This document shows positions 53,611 to 64,000 of a stretch of DNA of 64,000 nucleotides, piece after piece (position 1 is the stretch's first letter; every line of letters starts with the position of its first letter). A program made the translations under genes and the position numbers. The notes under the pieces are model-generated. The model saw only the letters and a list, made by a program, of their open reading frames with translations, was not told the origin of the DNA and ran no database searches. Location of the stretch: NCBI GenBank assembly GCA_002150815.3, contig NDFF03000013.1:921115-985114 (forward strand), in the 5' to 3' direction. This DNA is from Grammothele lineata. Lineage: Eukaryota; Basidiomycota; Agaricomycetes; Polyporales; Polyporaceae.

Positions 53611-56313
53611 TTAAGACATTTGAATCACCCTCTTCGTCTCAGCCGCTTTCTGCTTGAACTCCTCGATGCGGCGCTCTGCGTCTTTCTTCAGCTGTGCGTA
53701 CTGGGCCTCCATCTCTCGACGAATGTACTGCTCCACGGTCATGTTCGCCTCTTCTTCCGTCAGACTCGTGAGCTCCTCAACAGGCAACTGGGCGAGGAAG
53801 GGATGGTAGGTTTGACGGGGCCTTTCGGGCTCGATGGCAGCGGAAGGGACGGTAGGCTCAGAAACAGCCATTTCGACGTCCGCATATCCATCGTCGCGCG
53901 CTGGGGAAGGCATCGCGGAACGATGTACAGCGGAGATGGGTGTACCAGGCGCAGGGGATTCTAGGTCAACGCCGCGACCTTGGGGTTTAGACATGAAGAA
54001 TGGCTCTACAGGTTGGGGTCTGGATGGAGAGACGTCTTCCATACGCTTGTCTTCTACTGGCGGTTCGGCGGGGGGAGGATCTGAACGTTCAATCACGAGG
54101 GTACTCGAGGCCTTGCTAACGGGTTTCTTGCCCTTGCTGCCGCTCACTGACCGAGTGGTGGCTGCTTTGCTCTTAGGCCGAATCTTCGAGGGGGCATCGC
54201 GCGAGCCTACCTCCTCTCCATCTGAATCAATCTCAATAACCTGGAGGGAATCCTTGCCAATTCTGCTGGATGGACGCGCGGAGGACGCGCGGGGAGGGGC
54301 CGGCGCGGACGGGCGAGCACCGTTGACCACGGAGCTGACGCGCGCCTTGGGATCGCTGGTTGACGAGGGAGGGCGGGCGGAGTTGGACGATGATGGTTTC
54401 TTCGACTTCGACTTGGTAGGTAATGGAGCAGCGAGGGGTTCCTCGTCTACGTCCATCTGTTCGAGGTCGGGAGGGGGTTCCGCTGTGGCATACCCAGCAT
54501 CTTCGGACAGCGACGACTTACGCTCCGTGGACCCTTGACGACCGCTCGAATCTGCATTGCGATTGATCCTGGTGCGTTCATGCGGGGATTCGTCGTCGAA
54601 GCTGTCTTCTGGGCCATCGATGTCGGAGACTTGAGGTTCAACCTTGGGTTTGGAGCGAGAGACGGCCTTGCCCTTAAGTTTTGTCGGAGGAGCCGATACA
54701 ACCTCTTCCTCGTCCTCGTCGGGCGGTTGGGTAACGACCTGTTTGCCTTTCTTCTTCGCTGGAGCGGGAGGCGCAGACGCATGGTCCTCTTCCTCTTGTC
54801 TAGCATTAGTACCGGTTCCCGACCCCGGTTTGGTGCGTGTATGCGTGCTCTTCGAGCTCGAGGGAGCAGGGGCTTCCGTCTCCGATTCCACCTTGGCTTT
54901 GGATCGTGCGCGAGAGTGGGATTTCTTCGCTGGCGGCGGCGCGGGCGCGTCGCTCTCATTACCGAGACCGGCGGCCTTCGACGAAGGCTTCTTCGTTAGC
55001 TTGCTCGGGGGCTTCGAGGCGGTACTCTTAGGAGGACGCCCCCGCTTCTTCTTTTCGGTAGGCTCCGATTCAAGCGCAGCCTCTTCCATCTCCACGTCCT
55101 CTATTGGCGGAGGTGTCGGGGCCTCGTTCTCATCCTCCTCTTCCGCAATAGCGGATACACGAGTCTTGGCTCTCCCGCCTGTCTTCCGTTTCGACTTGGT
55201 CGCGCGCCTCCCAACATCGCTCTCGCTACCGCCGTCCGTCTCGTCGACCTCGGAGCTAACTATCTTGCTTCCGGGCGTTTTGCCTGTCCCTCGTGTAGAT
55301 CTACGGGAGCCGGGCGTCTTGACTGGCACAGAGGAAGAACGTGTCGAACCGGCTCTACTCGCTCGTGTACTCGACGTCTTAGGCGGTGGTGATAATTCGG
55401 AGGAGGGTGCGGCGAGCTCATCCTCGGAATCGGCGTAAGCGAGGGGAGCATGATCCACCTTTGGCGGTTTGGACGGAGGCTTGGACGTTGACCGTTTAGA
55501 CGTTGACTGGCCCAGGAGTGAATCCTCGGTGAAAGCTTTAAGGAAAGCACATTTCTTCTGCTTCCGTTTAACGTGTTCCTCGCTCATGTTTCGGTTAGTC
55601 AACGAAACCCCAAACATAGAGGTGTAGCTTACTATGGATCATCATCCTTATCCCATCCGCCCAGCGATAGCTTGCAGTACAAGCAAATGGCTGTGTCGTC
55701 ATCCGGTGCTTCAGGGTTGCAAACGAAGCCCGCCTTCGCCAACTGAGTTTTCATTCAGCAAAAGGCACGTAACGTGATACAGTAGTGACTGGAAGTGTGC
55801 TCACAGCTTGAGAGTTCGCACCATGACCCTTAACAGCATCGTGCGGCCACCGACTTCTGGAAAATGTGTCTAGACGAGCCTTTTCCATGATTCTGCTAGC
55901 CGGATGACGCGCAGGATCGGTGTAGCGGTAGCTACGAGAAGCATTTACGGCGTGTTTCCCTAAAACAAAGAAGACGACGCGTACCTCTTTTCGCCCATGG
56001 CGGTCTGACACCGCACCAATGCCCATGCGCACTTGTCCTGACATTTCTCGTAGTGAATGGCGAAGGGGTCGTCATCGGGCTCCCATCCAACAATTGATTT
56101 GCTGCACATATAGCATGTTGTACAGTCCGGAGAATCGGAGCTGGGATTGAAGTAGAAACCGGCCTCTGCGAGGCTGTCTGGAGTGGCCTTGAAGGACGAG
56201 GGATGTGGCCACTTGATGGATGACGAAGACTGTTTGCTTGAGGATGCTTTACTCCGCTTTGACTTGCTGGCAGAAAACGAGTCCAGCCGCGCAGCAAGAT
56301 ATTGATAGTCCAT
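53611..56313 (-). CDS. BIR1: BIR-domain chromosomal passenger protein (Bir1/survivin-like)
   Basis: Subunit of the chromosomal passenger complex with Aurora B and INCENP; acts at centromeres and spindle midzone. It starts MDYQYLAARLDSFSASKSKR (56313). BIR1 reads WPHPSSFKATPDSLAEAGFY, CTTCYMCSKSIVGWEPDDDP, HYEKCQDKC, with the CxxC...H...C zinc ligands. An exon with RYTDPARHPASRIMEKARLD begins the second BIR (RSRWPH). It continues over introns to LAKAGFVCNPEAPDDDTAIC, YCKLSLGGWDKDDDPYEEHV and KKCAFLKAF. The last exon (to 53611) is about 660 residues of disordered, Ser/Pro/Lys-rich, KSK-motif sequence, with a C-terminal helix (VEQYIRREMEAQYAQLKKDA) likely to bind INCENP/borealin. Two BIRs plus a long tail match S. 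pombe Bir1/Cut17 and budding-yeast Bir1 rather than animal survivin. Divergent from WAPL by 299 bases. Confidence 0.93.
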
Positions 56314-56612
56314 CGCTGCGAAGAGGAGCGAGAGCGACTGATGAAGAGACGGCAGCGAAGGAGACAGGCGGGGACTCGTCAAGGCGCGGGCGCCTACGCA
56401 GACCGCGTCCGTGACGTAGCGTGATGTGATGGTTTGTGACCGACGCGACAAGACTCCGTGTCGCGCGCGATCCTCCGACATCCGTCTCCGTTCCCGTTCC
56501 CGTTCCCGCTGGGTGGCTAGGGCCACGGCGTCAACCATATAAGCCGTTGTTCCCGAAGCACTTCCTCGTATATTTCCCCACCCACATCCACTGCGCCATC
56601 ACCTCTTTCGAC
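56314..56612. promoter_or_regulatory. Bidirectional BIR1/WAPL promoter
   Basis: Only 299 bases separate the two start codons. It contains CGCGACA at 56444-56450 facing TGTCGCG at 56459-56465, an inverted pair resembling MluI cell-cycle box half-sites (core CGCG), and a GTTCCC hexamer repeated three to four times at about 56488-56509. No conventional TATA box is evident for either gene. Confidence 0.6.
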
Positions 56613-59600
56613 ATGCAACGGACCTATAGTCGCAAGCGGAATCAACGCCGATTCCAGCCTTCAGAGCTAGAGGAAGAACTCCATAAATCGGATTCAAGAT
56701 CACCGTCTCCAACGCCGGTTGCATCTAGGCCTCGAAAGCGTCAGAAGATTGAGGTCGAGGTTGTTGCTTCGTCGCAAGTTCCGACCCGCGAGACCTGTAC
56801 GTTATTCCTCGTGTCCTGTTCTGGTCGACTATATTAACGTGAGACTGGTAGGTCATGTGTCTCCTTCTCCTTCCAAACCCTCTACGCGTGCCCAGTCTCC
56901 CATCCACGCTGCATCTCCTTCGTCATCGGCCTCTCGCCCAGACATCGCGCGGTCGTCCACTACCTCTGCGGCCGAGTCAATTGCTTCATCATCACAGCGC
57001 CGACCAGTCAAAGACCTCTCCGACATATTCTCCTTCACATCCGATGCCCCGTCTTCTCGCCCTAAGCGTGCGCCTTCAACCCCCGGAGGTGGCATTGCCC
57101 ATCGTATGCTAGGACGGTCGCGTACTGAGGCTAGTATCATCAGCCTCAGCAGCGACCAGGGCAGTCTGGACGCCACGGCAGGACCTACCACGCCACGGAA
57201 GATCCGCGCGTTCATGTCCGACAGTGCTGTGGGCTCCCCATCTTCCCGCGCAGCTTCCGAGTCCCCTTCTAAGCCTAGAAACGATGTGTCTTCTCCTCCC
57301 GTCCGGCCTTCCCTCATCAACACCAACGTTCGTACTTATGCTGGCCAATCGCGTTCGTTCCTAGTCGCGTTACCCCCGTCCCAAGTCGCGTCCATGGGTG
57401 TCGATGCCACCCAGCTGGATACTGGCAGTGGGCTTCTTGCAGAAAATCAGGAGGATGACTTCGAGATGCGTGAATCGTACACGGAACTGAGGCAACGGTG
57501 GGGCATCGACGAGTCCGAAGATGACCCCAGGCCCGTCACGACGCCTTCGCCGTCGCCGTCACCAAGACGTAAAGGCAAGGCCAGAGCACAACCGGCCCCG
57601 CCTCCAGTACCACGGCTCCCTTATGGTATGACGAACGATCTCAAAAGCATCACAGAATTGCGTAGCAAAGGAGAGAGAAGGAGATTTTTGGACGAAGTCG
57701 GTTACCTATTTGAAGGTCTGGCCAAGGACGGTGCGCTCGGGGTCCGGCGAAGCAGGTATGCCTTCAATATAGATCTGCCTGCTTCTGTACTCACACCTCA
57801 TATAGTGCTCTGGAGATTGTTACCAAACTCTGTGATATGGACTTCGCACGGCGAGCTAAAGCGGCGGATTTCCTGGGCCGTGCTTGGGAGGTTCTACGAG
57901 AAGCCGGTGCAGGCGAGGGGGACAAGGTACGTTATAATTGATTTCCCCATTGTGCGCATCTTCATTTCTCCCCTCCCTTCGATAGATTCTTGACACACTC
58001 CTCGCACTATATGCTTCCCTTGTAGCACGCGACCCGGCGGATGTCCTCGACCTGGTTGTCAAGTCCGACTTCGCCTCTACGCTCCATCGTATGCTAGCCG
58101 CCAATAATCACTCAAACGATCCCCTCTGGCTTGTTACAACTAATGCCGGTCCCGGAATCCTGAAGGCCGTGGGTATCTCCAAGGCTGAGGTTTTAATGGT
58201 AAGTGTTTGCATGATGTGATACATGCGTATTTCATGCAAGTGTGAAGTTGGGCAACATCCATAGGCTCATCCGCAAGAAGTCCGCTTTATTCGAAGATTC
58301 CGACGCTGTATGTCCCTTGTATTCACATCCGAGTAGACTCACCGTCTGAATTTGCCCCAGATCTCAAATCGTCTGCTAGTCTCTCAAGCCCTCACACATG
58401 TTGCCCCGCCGTCACACACTCTCTCCCATCTTTCACCCCTCCTCCATAGTCTCACGTCGGAAGTTCAAATGCTTCCCGCCCGTTTAGCTGCTTACCAAGC
58501 CGGGTTATCATTACTTCCTCCTCAGGGGCCTACATCGTATATGGATACCCCTTCCCTACTCCACCTGGACAACTGCTTGCGCTTACTCGACTTATGTCTT
58601 TTGGGTTCCTGGTCTATTGCTGCAGATGAGTCGACCGCACAAGCAGCAAAGCTGGAGGAACTGCGAGAGTCAGGCATCACAACGGCGTTAATCGCGCTTT
58701 GCGCCAGTTGCGGTATTGTCCTCAGGGACAACAAACTCGCGGAGTTCTGCTCGACGGGTATGTGCGCCGTCCTAGGGCCTTTGCCTATCTTCTGACAAAC
58801 GCTCTATGTATAGCGAGCCGCTGTCTGGAATCGGCACTTCGTGTGCTCATTAACTTGACCCATGGGAATGTTCCATGGTGTCGAGCAGTGCTAGACGACG
58901 AGACATCTATCCTTGTCATCACACACCTCATAATCACAGAACAGCGCAAGCGCCGCATATATTCAAAGAAGCTGGACTCCGACGAAGTTGATCCGGAGGA
59001 CGTCGAAGACGCGGCACATGCGCTAGATCGGCTTTGTCTTGCCCTCGGACTCCTAACGAATCTGGTCCAAGCGACACCAGATGCTCGGCACGCTATCAGC
59101 AAGAGATGTAAGTTAGATGGATCATCTTGCTTCTGGGAAGATCTGACAAATTCTGAACCAGCGTTGGACTTCGATTGTCCCGGACACAGGCGCTGTCTTA
59201 ACGGCTGCACCTGTCCGTCCCGCACAAGCTCCCTCGTTTGCCTCGCCCGAGTATACGACCAATATCTGGGATCGAGCAGCGAGCTGGATGCGGTCGTGCG
59301 GGGCCATATGGCTATCCTGTTTGGCCTGTTGATGGAGAAAAGTCCCAGCAATCAACGTCTGCTTCTCAATGCCATCCCCGGAAATGGCGACCGTGACAAA
59401 CTAGACACACTTCTGCAGCACGCGCAAGACTTCACAGCCTTCTACGTTGCGCTAACGCGGAAGATCGCTGAATCTGACACACAGCAGGAGGACGGAGACG
59501 ATGATATCAGAGATGATGAACAGGTTTCGGAGTCGGCGTCTCGGCGGGTGTTTAGGGACACGCTAGGCGAGGCGGTGGCCAAGGGCGTGATTGCTTTCTT

Positions 59601-59628
59601 GGCCGGATTGCGAGACGCTGTAAGATAA
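56613..59628 (+). CDS. WAPL: WAPL-family cohesin release factor
   Basis: Opens the cohesin ring to release it from chromatin, with Pds5. It starts MQRTYSRKRNQRRFQPSELE at 56613. The first part is disordered and basic (SRPRKRQKIEVEVV, RRPVKDLSDIFSFTSD, PRKIRAFMSDSAVGS). The conserved WAPL unit follows: LKSITELRSKGERRRFLDEV, YLFEGLAKDGALGVRRS, then across introns SALEIVTKLCDMDFARRAKA, GRAWEVLREAGAGEGDK, LDTLLALYASLVARDP. Helical repeats then give HLDNCLRLLDLCLLGSW, ASRCLESALRVLINLTHGNV (the family's 'LR-LINLTH' signature), LDRLCLALGLLTNLVQATP and the C-terminal FTAFYVALTRKIAE, ending at 59628 (DTLGEAVAKGVIAFLAGLRD). About nine introns, all short. The order and motifs match fungal Wapl/Rad61-type proteins. 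Confidence 0.9.
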
Positions 59629-59962
59629 TTTGTGCTTGCCATCGTCTTCGCTGGCCTAGGATCATACTCTGGATATACTCTGGATAGTGGCTGTTCAATC
59701 TGCGTCCTGTTGCCCTCTAATGTAGCCCTCATGTAATCACCCCATACCAATGCTGTCGTCATTGTGGCTCAAAGAGCCCAGAATGGGGGCGTGTGTCTCA
59801 CATAATGCGATCAGGTGACCGCGTCGCGACGCGGTTCGGTTGCCGGCAACTCGCGGAATCAAACCGAGCCACTTCACATTTCCGTCACAGGCAGCGCCTG
59901 GTGCCTGTTTCTCTTCTTGCCCTTCCTCCCCGGCGACCACCACGACCGCGACCTCAAGCACG
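59629..59962. promoter_or_regulatory. Upstream region of RING-RRM gene
   Basis: 330 bases. It holds a tandem ATACTCTGGAT (about 59667-59690) in the WAPL 3' flank and an 18-bp perfect palindrome at 59818-59835, 128 bases before the start of the next gene. Confidence 0.5.
59818..59835. promoter_or_regulatory. 18-bp perfect palindrome with CGCG half-sites
   Basis: ACCGCGTCGCGACGCGGT is its own reverse complement. It carries three CGCG cores, like a doubled MluI cell-cycle box, and could bind an MBF-type or Zn-cluster factor as a dimer. Confidence 0.5.
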
Positions 59963-62682
59963 ATGACCAAAGCGTCTTTGATACCCGCCTCCGCCCCGAC
60001 TTCTCCTCTCGTTCACCGCAACAAGCAAAACCACCAGCCGACAACCCCGCAGCGGCCCCTCCATCAATCCGTAAGCGCAAGACACTACGCCTCTCCATTT
60101 ACCCCAGCGACCTCTATATCGACCCCCTACACTCCCCTCAGCCTGCGATCCTTCTCGTCCAATGGCTCGATTTTAGCGACACCCGCTTCTGCTGCAGTGT
60201 CCCGTCGGCGAAACCTCAGCCTGTCTCTCACGTCTCCTGAGGTGCACACGCATGCGCATGCTCACAACCGCAGCCTTGCCGACATTGCGCAAAACTGGAG
60301 GACGAGAGCGAACGAAAACGGTATCAAGGTCAGCCCCGGTGATGAGTCCAAGTTCCAACGTGAGTATATGCGCATCCTCTGTCTCTGTGGCACGCGCCGG
60401 CTGGCTATATGCGCCTTGTTCCTCGTTTTGCTGACGGCGCTTTCCCCTCAGTTGACGATTGCAGCATGTCTGAGCTCAGCCAATCCTCGATAGATGAATG
60501 TATGCGCATTTTGACTCCAAATCTCGACAATCGTCTGACCCTTTTGCGCAGCACTCCTCCCGGCCCCGTTCCTGTCCAGCCAGCGCCGCGCCCGCGCCAT
60601 GTCTCACGCCCAGGCACCGTTGGTTCCCGTTGTGGACAATGCTCAGCTCGGCACGCCGAATCGCTCAATGGGTGTCATCGGTATCCTGAACACGCCTCCG
60701 CCTCAGCCCGGTTATCGCCTTCGCGGAAGCGTTACGGATCCCGCGCACACTCGTCGTCGTCCTGCGTTTGAACAGGTCAGTCGTTATCCCTTCGAGACTC
60801 GTAGCACATACCGAAATCTTTTCTTTTCTTTCTCCTAGACCTCCGAACTATACGATATTGACGAAGACGATTACGCCCCATACCCCAATGCATTTTTCCC
60901 TCCCGCCCACTCTCAGACCCTTCCTCTGACTCTAAACGATCCTTTCAACACGTCGAACATCTCCTTCTCCGGTCTCTCTACCACGTCTGAACCAATCCAG
61001 TTCTATGAGACGCCCCAGTATCTCCCTCCACAACCTCGGAAATCCCCAGCCTCTTCGTCTAACTGTTCCGTATGTGGACTTGTCAAGGGTTCTCTCGCTG
61101 TTCTCAAGCCCTGCGCCCACCCTCTTTGCTCCACGTGCCTCACGAGCGCCCTTAACATCGTTGGGGAGAAAGATATGGAATGTGCTATGTGCCACGCCAA
61201 GGTCGACGATTTCACCCTCTGCAAGAGCGACAATGAGACCAGTCCACCGGTCACCTCTGAGTCGAAACTGCAGCGCATCATCGAGGAGTGTAACGAGATT
61301 GAAGAATTTGACAGCGGCATTGGCTTGCTGCCGAGTGCGTTCAGTGGACAGCCTTTCAACGACATGGCCATGTTTGAGGAAGATGAACATTTCATGGAAC
61401 ACGCTCAAGGTTCATCGACTCCTGTGGCGGGCTTCCGGTCCTTGTCATCCAACAGCTTCAGTCCTTCGGACCGTGTGGTTTTGCGTATCGACAATGTACC
61501 TTGGGTATGTAGTCCCCATGACAATGATGTCATCTCTTGACTGACATTATTTGAACAGGACATTACTCCACCTGCTATCGCCACGTGGCTTAAGCATCCC
61601 GTTGAGCGCGTACACGTCCTCTTGGACCGCAAGGGCAAGACTATGAGCCACGCGTTCGCTGAAATGGTTGACGAGGATGCCGCGAAGGCCGCCCTGCGAA
61701 CTTCGCAAAACTCTGTCCTTGGGAAAGGGAAGCGTGCTCGCGGTGTCACCGTAACCCGGAGCAGTCAGGAGGAGCTCATGAGAGCTGTGCGTAGCGCTCT
61801 TTCGTTTCACAGTATGTTCGCTAAATTCTGCGCTGCTTAGTTGTTCCCTTCCTGGCAAGGCAACTTCGATGGCTCACGCCCGTCACTCGCGGGTCTCGGT
61901 AACGAGCACGTCATCTCGACCCTCCAACGCGGCCTCGTTTCTGAAACCGAGCTGAATTCCCTTCTTCATCTTATCAAGTCCCCCGACGTAAGATCGTCTA
62001 CTTACATTCGACATCATGGGCGCTGACGATAGTGTACAGAGCCACTTCCTCAAGGTTCCCTCACTCCCCTTCTACTCGCTGATTAGTATCCTGTCCAAAT
62101 TCCCGGCGGATGACGACAGTCGCGTGTTCTGGTCTGGTAACATCAGAGACTCTCTTTATGGTGAGTAACGTTCATTCGCAATTTCTTGTGTCTCAGTCGT
62201 TCATCACCCTTCGCAGAAATCACGCATGGTAAGCGACGCGCTATGTACCCGAAATACTTCCTTACTCACGTTCATATAGCGGCGGTGCACACCCTCGTGG
62301 CTCGGATCGAGGAGAACCCTCTCTCTGACTGGAGCATCCTGCTGAAGGATGTTGTTCGTGCTGCGTTGGACTGCCGAGGTAATAGTTCGCAGACATATTC
62401 TGCCCCCACACATTGACGGTATCCCCAGCGTTCACCTCCGATCAGATGAGCAAGCTCACGGATGCTATGGAGGCTGCCATCCCTCAAGCCACCTCTTCTC
62501 CACCTCAGTCTCCTCGTTCCCGTGGTTCTGCTTCCAGCAGCCGGGCCTCCGTTCGTAGCAGGCGCAGCCTTCCATCGCCTTCTGGTCTTCCAGCAGAGGC
62601 CTTCGGGTCTCTCGCAAAAGAATTTGGGGTTGACCCTCATGTGGTCGAGGCTCTTGCGCAGCGACTTTCCTCCATTCATTAA
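59963..62682 (+). CDS. RING-finger plus RRM protein (possible RNA-binding E3 ligase)
   Basis: It starts MTKASLIPASAPTSPLVHRN (59963). The N-terminus is disordered and has a helix RSLADIAQNWRTRANENGIK and short exons such as DDCSMSELSQSSIDE. Central C3HC4 RING: SNCSVCGLVKGSLAVLKPCA, HPLCSTCLTSALNIVGEKD, ECAMCHAK. The RRM follows about 100 residues later: DRVVLRIDNVPW (RNP2-like), DITPPAIATWLKHPVERVHV, LLDRKGKTMSHAFAEMVDED (RNP1-like, KTMSHAFAEM). A helical C-terminal region (SHFLKVPSLPFYSLISILSK, HTLVARIEENPLSDWSILLK) and an RS/SP-rich stretch (RSRGSASSSRASVRSRRSLP) end with PHVVEALAQRLSSIH at 62682. Seven or more introns. RING plus RRM recalls Not4/CNOT4, but here the RING is not N-terminal and is C3HC4, so it is a different protein. 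I know homologues only as uncharacterised basidiomycete proteins. Confidence 0.85.
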
Positions 62683-64000
62683 CCTCGAGGTCACGGACAC
62701 TGTCATGCTCTCCCTTGTTATCCATGCAATCCTGGCTGTTCTCTGTTTGTCGGATGGACTTATTAACCGTAACGTAAAACCTGTTCTCATGGCTTTCCAC
62801 GACTGGTCGTTGTTGGGTCTGGACGCGCCTGCACGAAGCTTTCTCTCCCTCATTCCGCTCTGTCGCTATGTTGACCGTAACGCATTAGAACCGCTAGCTA
62901 GCATCATCCCGCTCCCTGCCCCACGTCCGTATCCTCTGTGTGTGCCAGACTCGTCCGTTGTGTTCTGCTGTCGGTCCGTCTGTTGTCTGTCGCGCGACAA
63001 TCCCGTTGCCGGTTTCGTAAGCTCGTATGTGTATGTATCCCTTCCCCTACCTTTATCGCTGTATCCTTGCAATCTCTCCAATGCAAACCGGTGTTCATTG
63101 TGGATGGCCTGCCTTGTGAACCATCGATCTCGGCCAATGAAGGTGTGTGATTCCAGGTGACCTATATGTTCTATTTTGACGATGGGCTGGACCGTGAACA
63201 GAGTTCGCGCAAGTCCCTGGAGATGTGCTCTTGCTGACGAATACAAGCTACGGTCTTCGCGCGAAGGTGCTTCACGTCAATTTCTGTGTCATGCGCTCCT
63301 TGACTTCTTCTGGATGTCTCCGCCGGCGTCCCGCTCTCCTTTGCAGAATTCCGATGGCGAACGACCGAAAGTTATTTCCTGGTCATCAGGTCTGCCTACA
63401 GTATTCGTGTAAACGCAATGTACCGTGTACCGTGCATATATGAAGGCGGTCCATCCGTGATCTTGAATAATCGACATCCCTTCGAGCTTCGAGGCTCAAT
63501 GTTTGTTCTGTATCTGTTAGCCCTGTTGATGGTACCAGCTGTGTCGGCTCAGTCTACCGGCACAGATAATGGTACCCGAGTGTATCGCATGAGGGTACAC
63601 ATTGATACTGTGACACGGGGAGTGACATACGCCCACAAGTAGTGTTGCCCGGGGCCCGGTCGGCTCGCACCATATTTCCAATATCACTGTCCCGGCCGGG
63701 TAGCCGTTCTATTGACATCAATGATGGCCGACCGGGCACTGGCCGCCCATTAGAATATCCACTGTCACTTCCTGATGCAGTGCGAGGTGAAAGTAGCTGA
63801 GTTAGTAATTGTCAGTGCCTCGGTTGTATAACCACTCCCTAATGGGCCTAGTTACATTCACACCATTGATGAGTGACCGTCACCGGTTAGCCTACTCAAT
63901 TTTAGTGTGTGACCGGGTAAGTGATGATTAAGTAGACTGTGTCTGGCCAGTATGCAGAGCCTATGTAGACTGAAGAGTAGTACATACCACACAATTGAAT
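62683..64000. other. 3' flank and end of window, no gene recognised
   Basis: 1.3 kb. The first few hundred bases are pyrimidine- and T-rich, as expected for a 3' untranslated region. Open frames here are short and motif-free. A cluster of CCGG-rich inverted repeats lies near 63646-63920. Confidence 0.45.
63655..63736. repeat. Inverted repeat with internal palindrome, CCGG-rich
   Basis: CCCGGTCGGC (63655-63664) faces its perfect complement GCCGACCGGG (63727-63736), with a 10-bp palindrome CCCGGCCGGG (63691-63700) between. Related CCGGTTA and CCGGGTAAG motifs follow to about 63920. Could be the edge of a decayed mobile element. Confidence 0.45.

Overview
The window reads as nuclear DNA of a filamentous basidiomycete, most likely an Agaricomycete wood or litter decayer. 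The evidence is gene architecture and families together: almost every gene is split by short introns (about 45-70 nt, GTRNGY...YAG), coding density is high, a secreted arabinofuranosidase ends in a fungal CBM1, and there are a PIL1 eisosome protein, an oleate delta-12 desaturase, Ran1/SKS1-like kinases and a GPI-anchored wall/surface protein. No rRNA, tRNA, CRISPR or intact transposon was recognised. Gene models come from joining exons by eye at splice sites that restore conserved protein motifs; for eEF2 the ten joined exons give exactly 842 codons plus a stop.

Layout. 0-9.8 kb: a run of metabolic genes that looks like a small terpenoid or meroterpenoid biosynthetic cluster: the 3' end of a cytochrome P450, a UbiA-type prenyltransferase/cyclase, a SAM-dependent methyltransferase, an aryl-alcohol-dehydrogenase-like aldo-keto reductase and an alpha/beta hydrolase. 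11-14.1 kb: PIL1-like eisosome BAR protein (-). 15-18 kb: elongation factor 2 (+). 18.8-19.9 kb: Ser/Pro-rich protein of unknown function (-). 21-24.6 kb: long-form tRNase Z (+). 24.8-29.1 kb: GH51 arabinofuranosidase with CBM1 (-). 30.1-32.8 kb: delta-12 fatty acid desaturase (-). 32.8-35.5 kb: GC-rich gap. 35.5-37.1 kb: a tiny three-exon gene and a small conserved protein (+).

37.7-40.2 kb: SET-MYND (SMYD-type) methyltransferase (+). 40.6-53.3 kb: a protein-kinase island with three Ran1/SKS1-like paralogues that share one intron position, plus an IKS1-type kinase (all +), interrupted by a GPI-anchored secreted protein (-). 53.6-59.6 kb: a head-to-head pair from one 299-bp promoter, the BIR-domain chromosomal passenger protein (Bir1/survivin) and the cohesin-release factor WAPL, both acting on sister chromatids in mitosis. 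60-62.7 kb: RING plus RRM protein (+). The last 1.3 kb shows no gene and ends in a patch of CCGG-rich inverted repeats.

The most notable points are the terpenoid-like cluster, the GH51-CBM1 fusion, the kinase island with long foldback sequences upstream of two paralogues, the Bir1/WAPL shared promoter, and a 73-residue spliced gene that would be missed by ORF calling.
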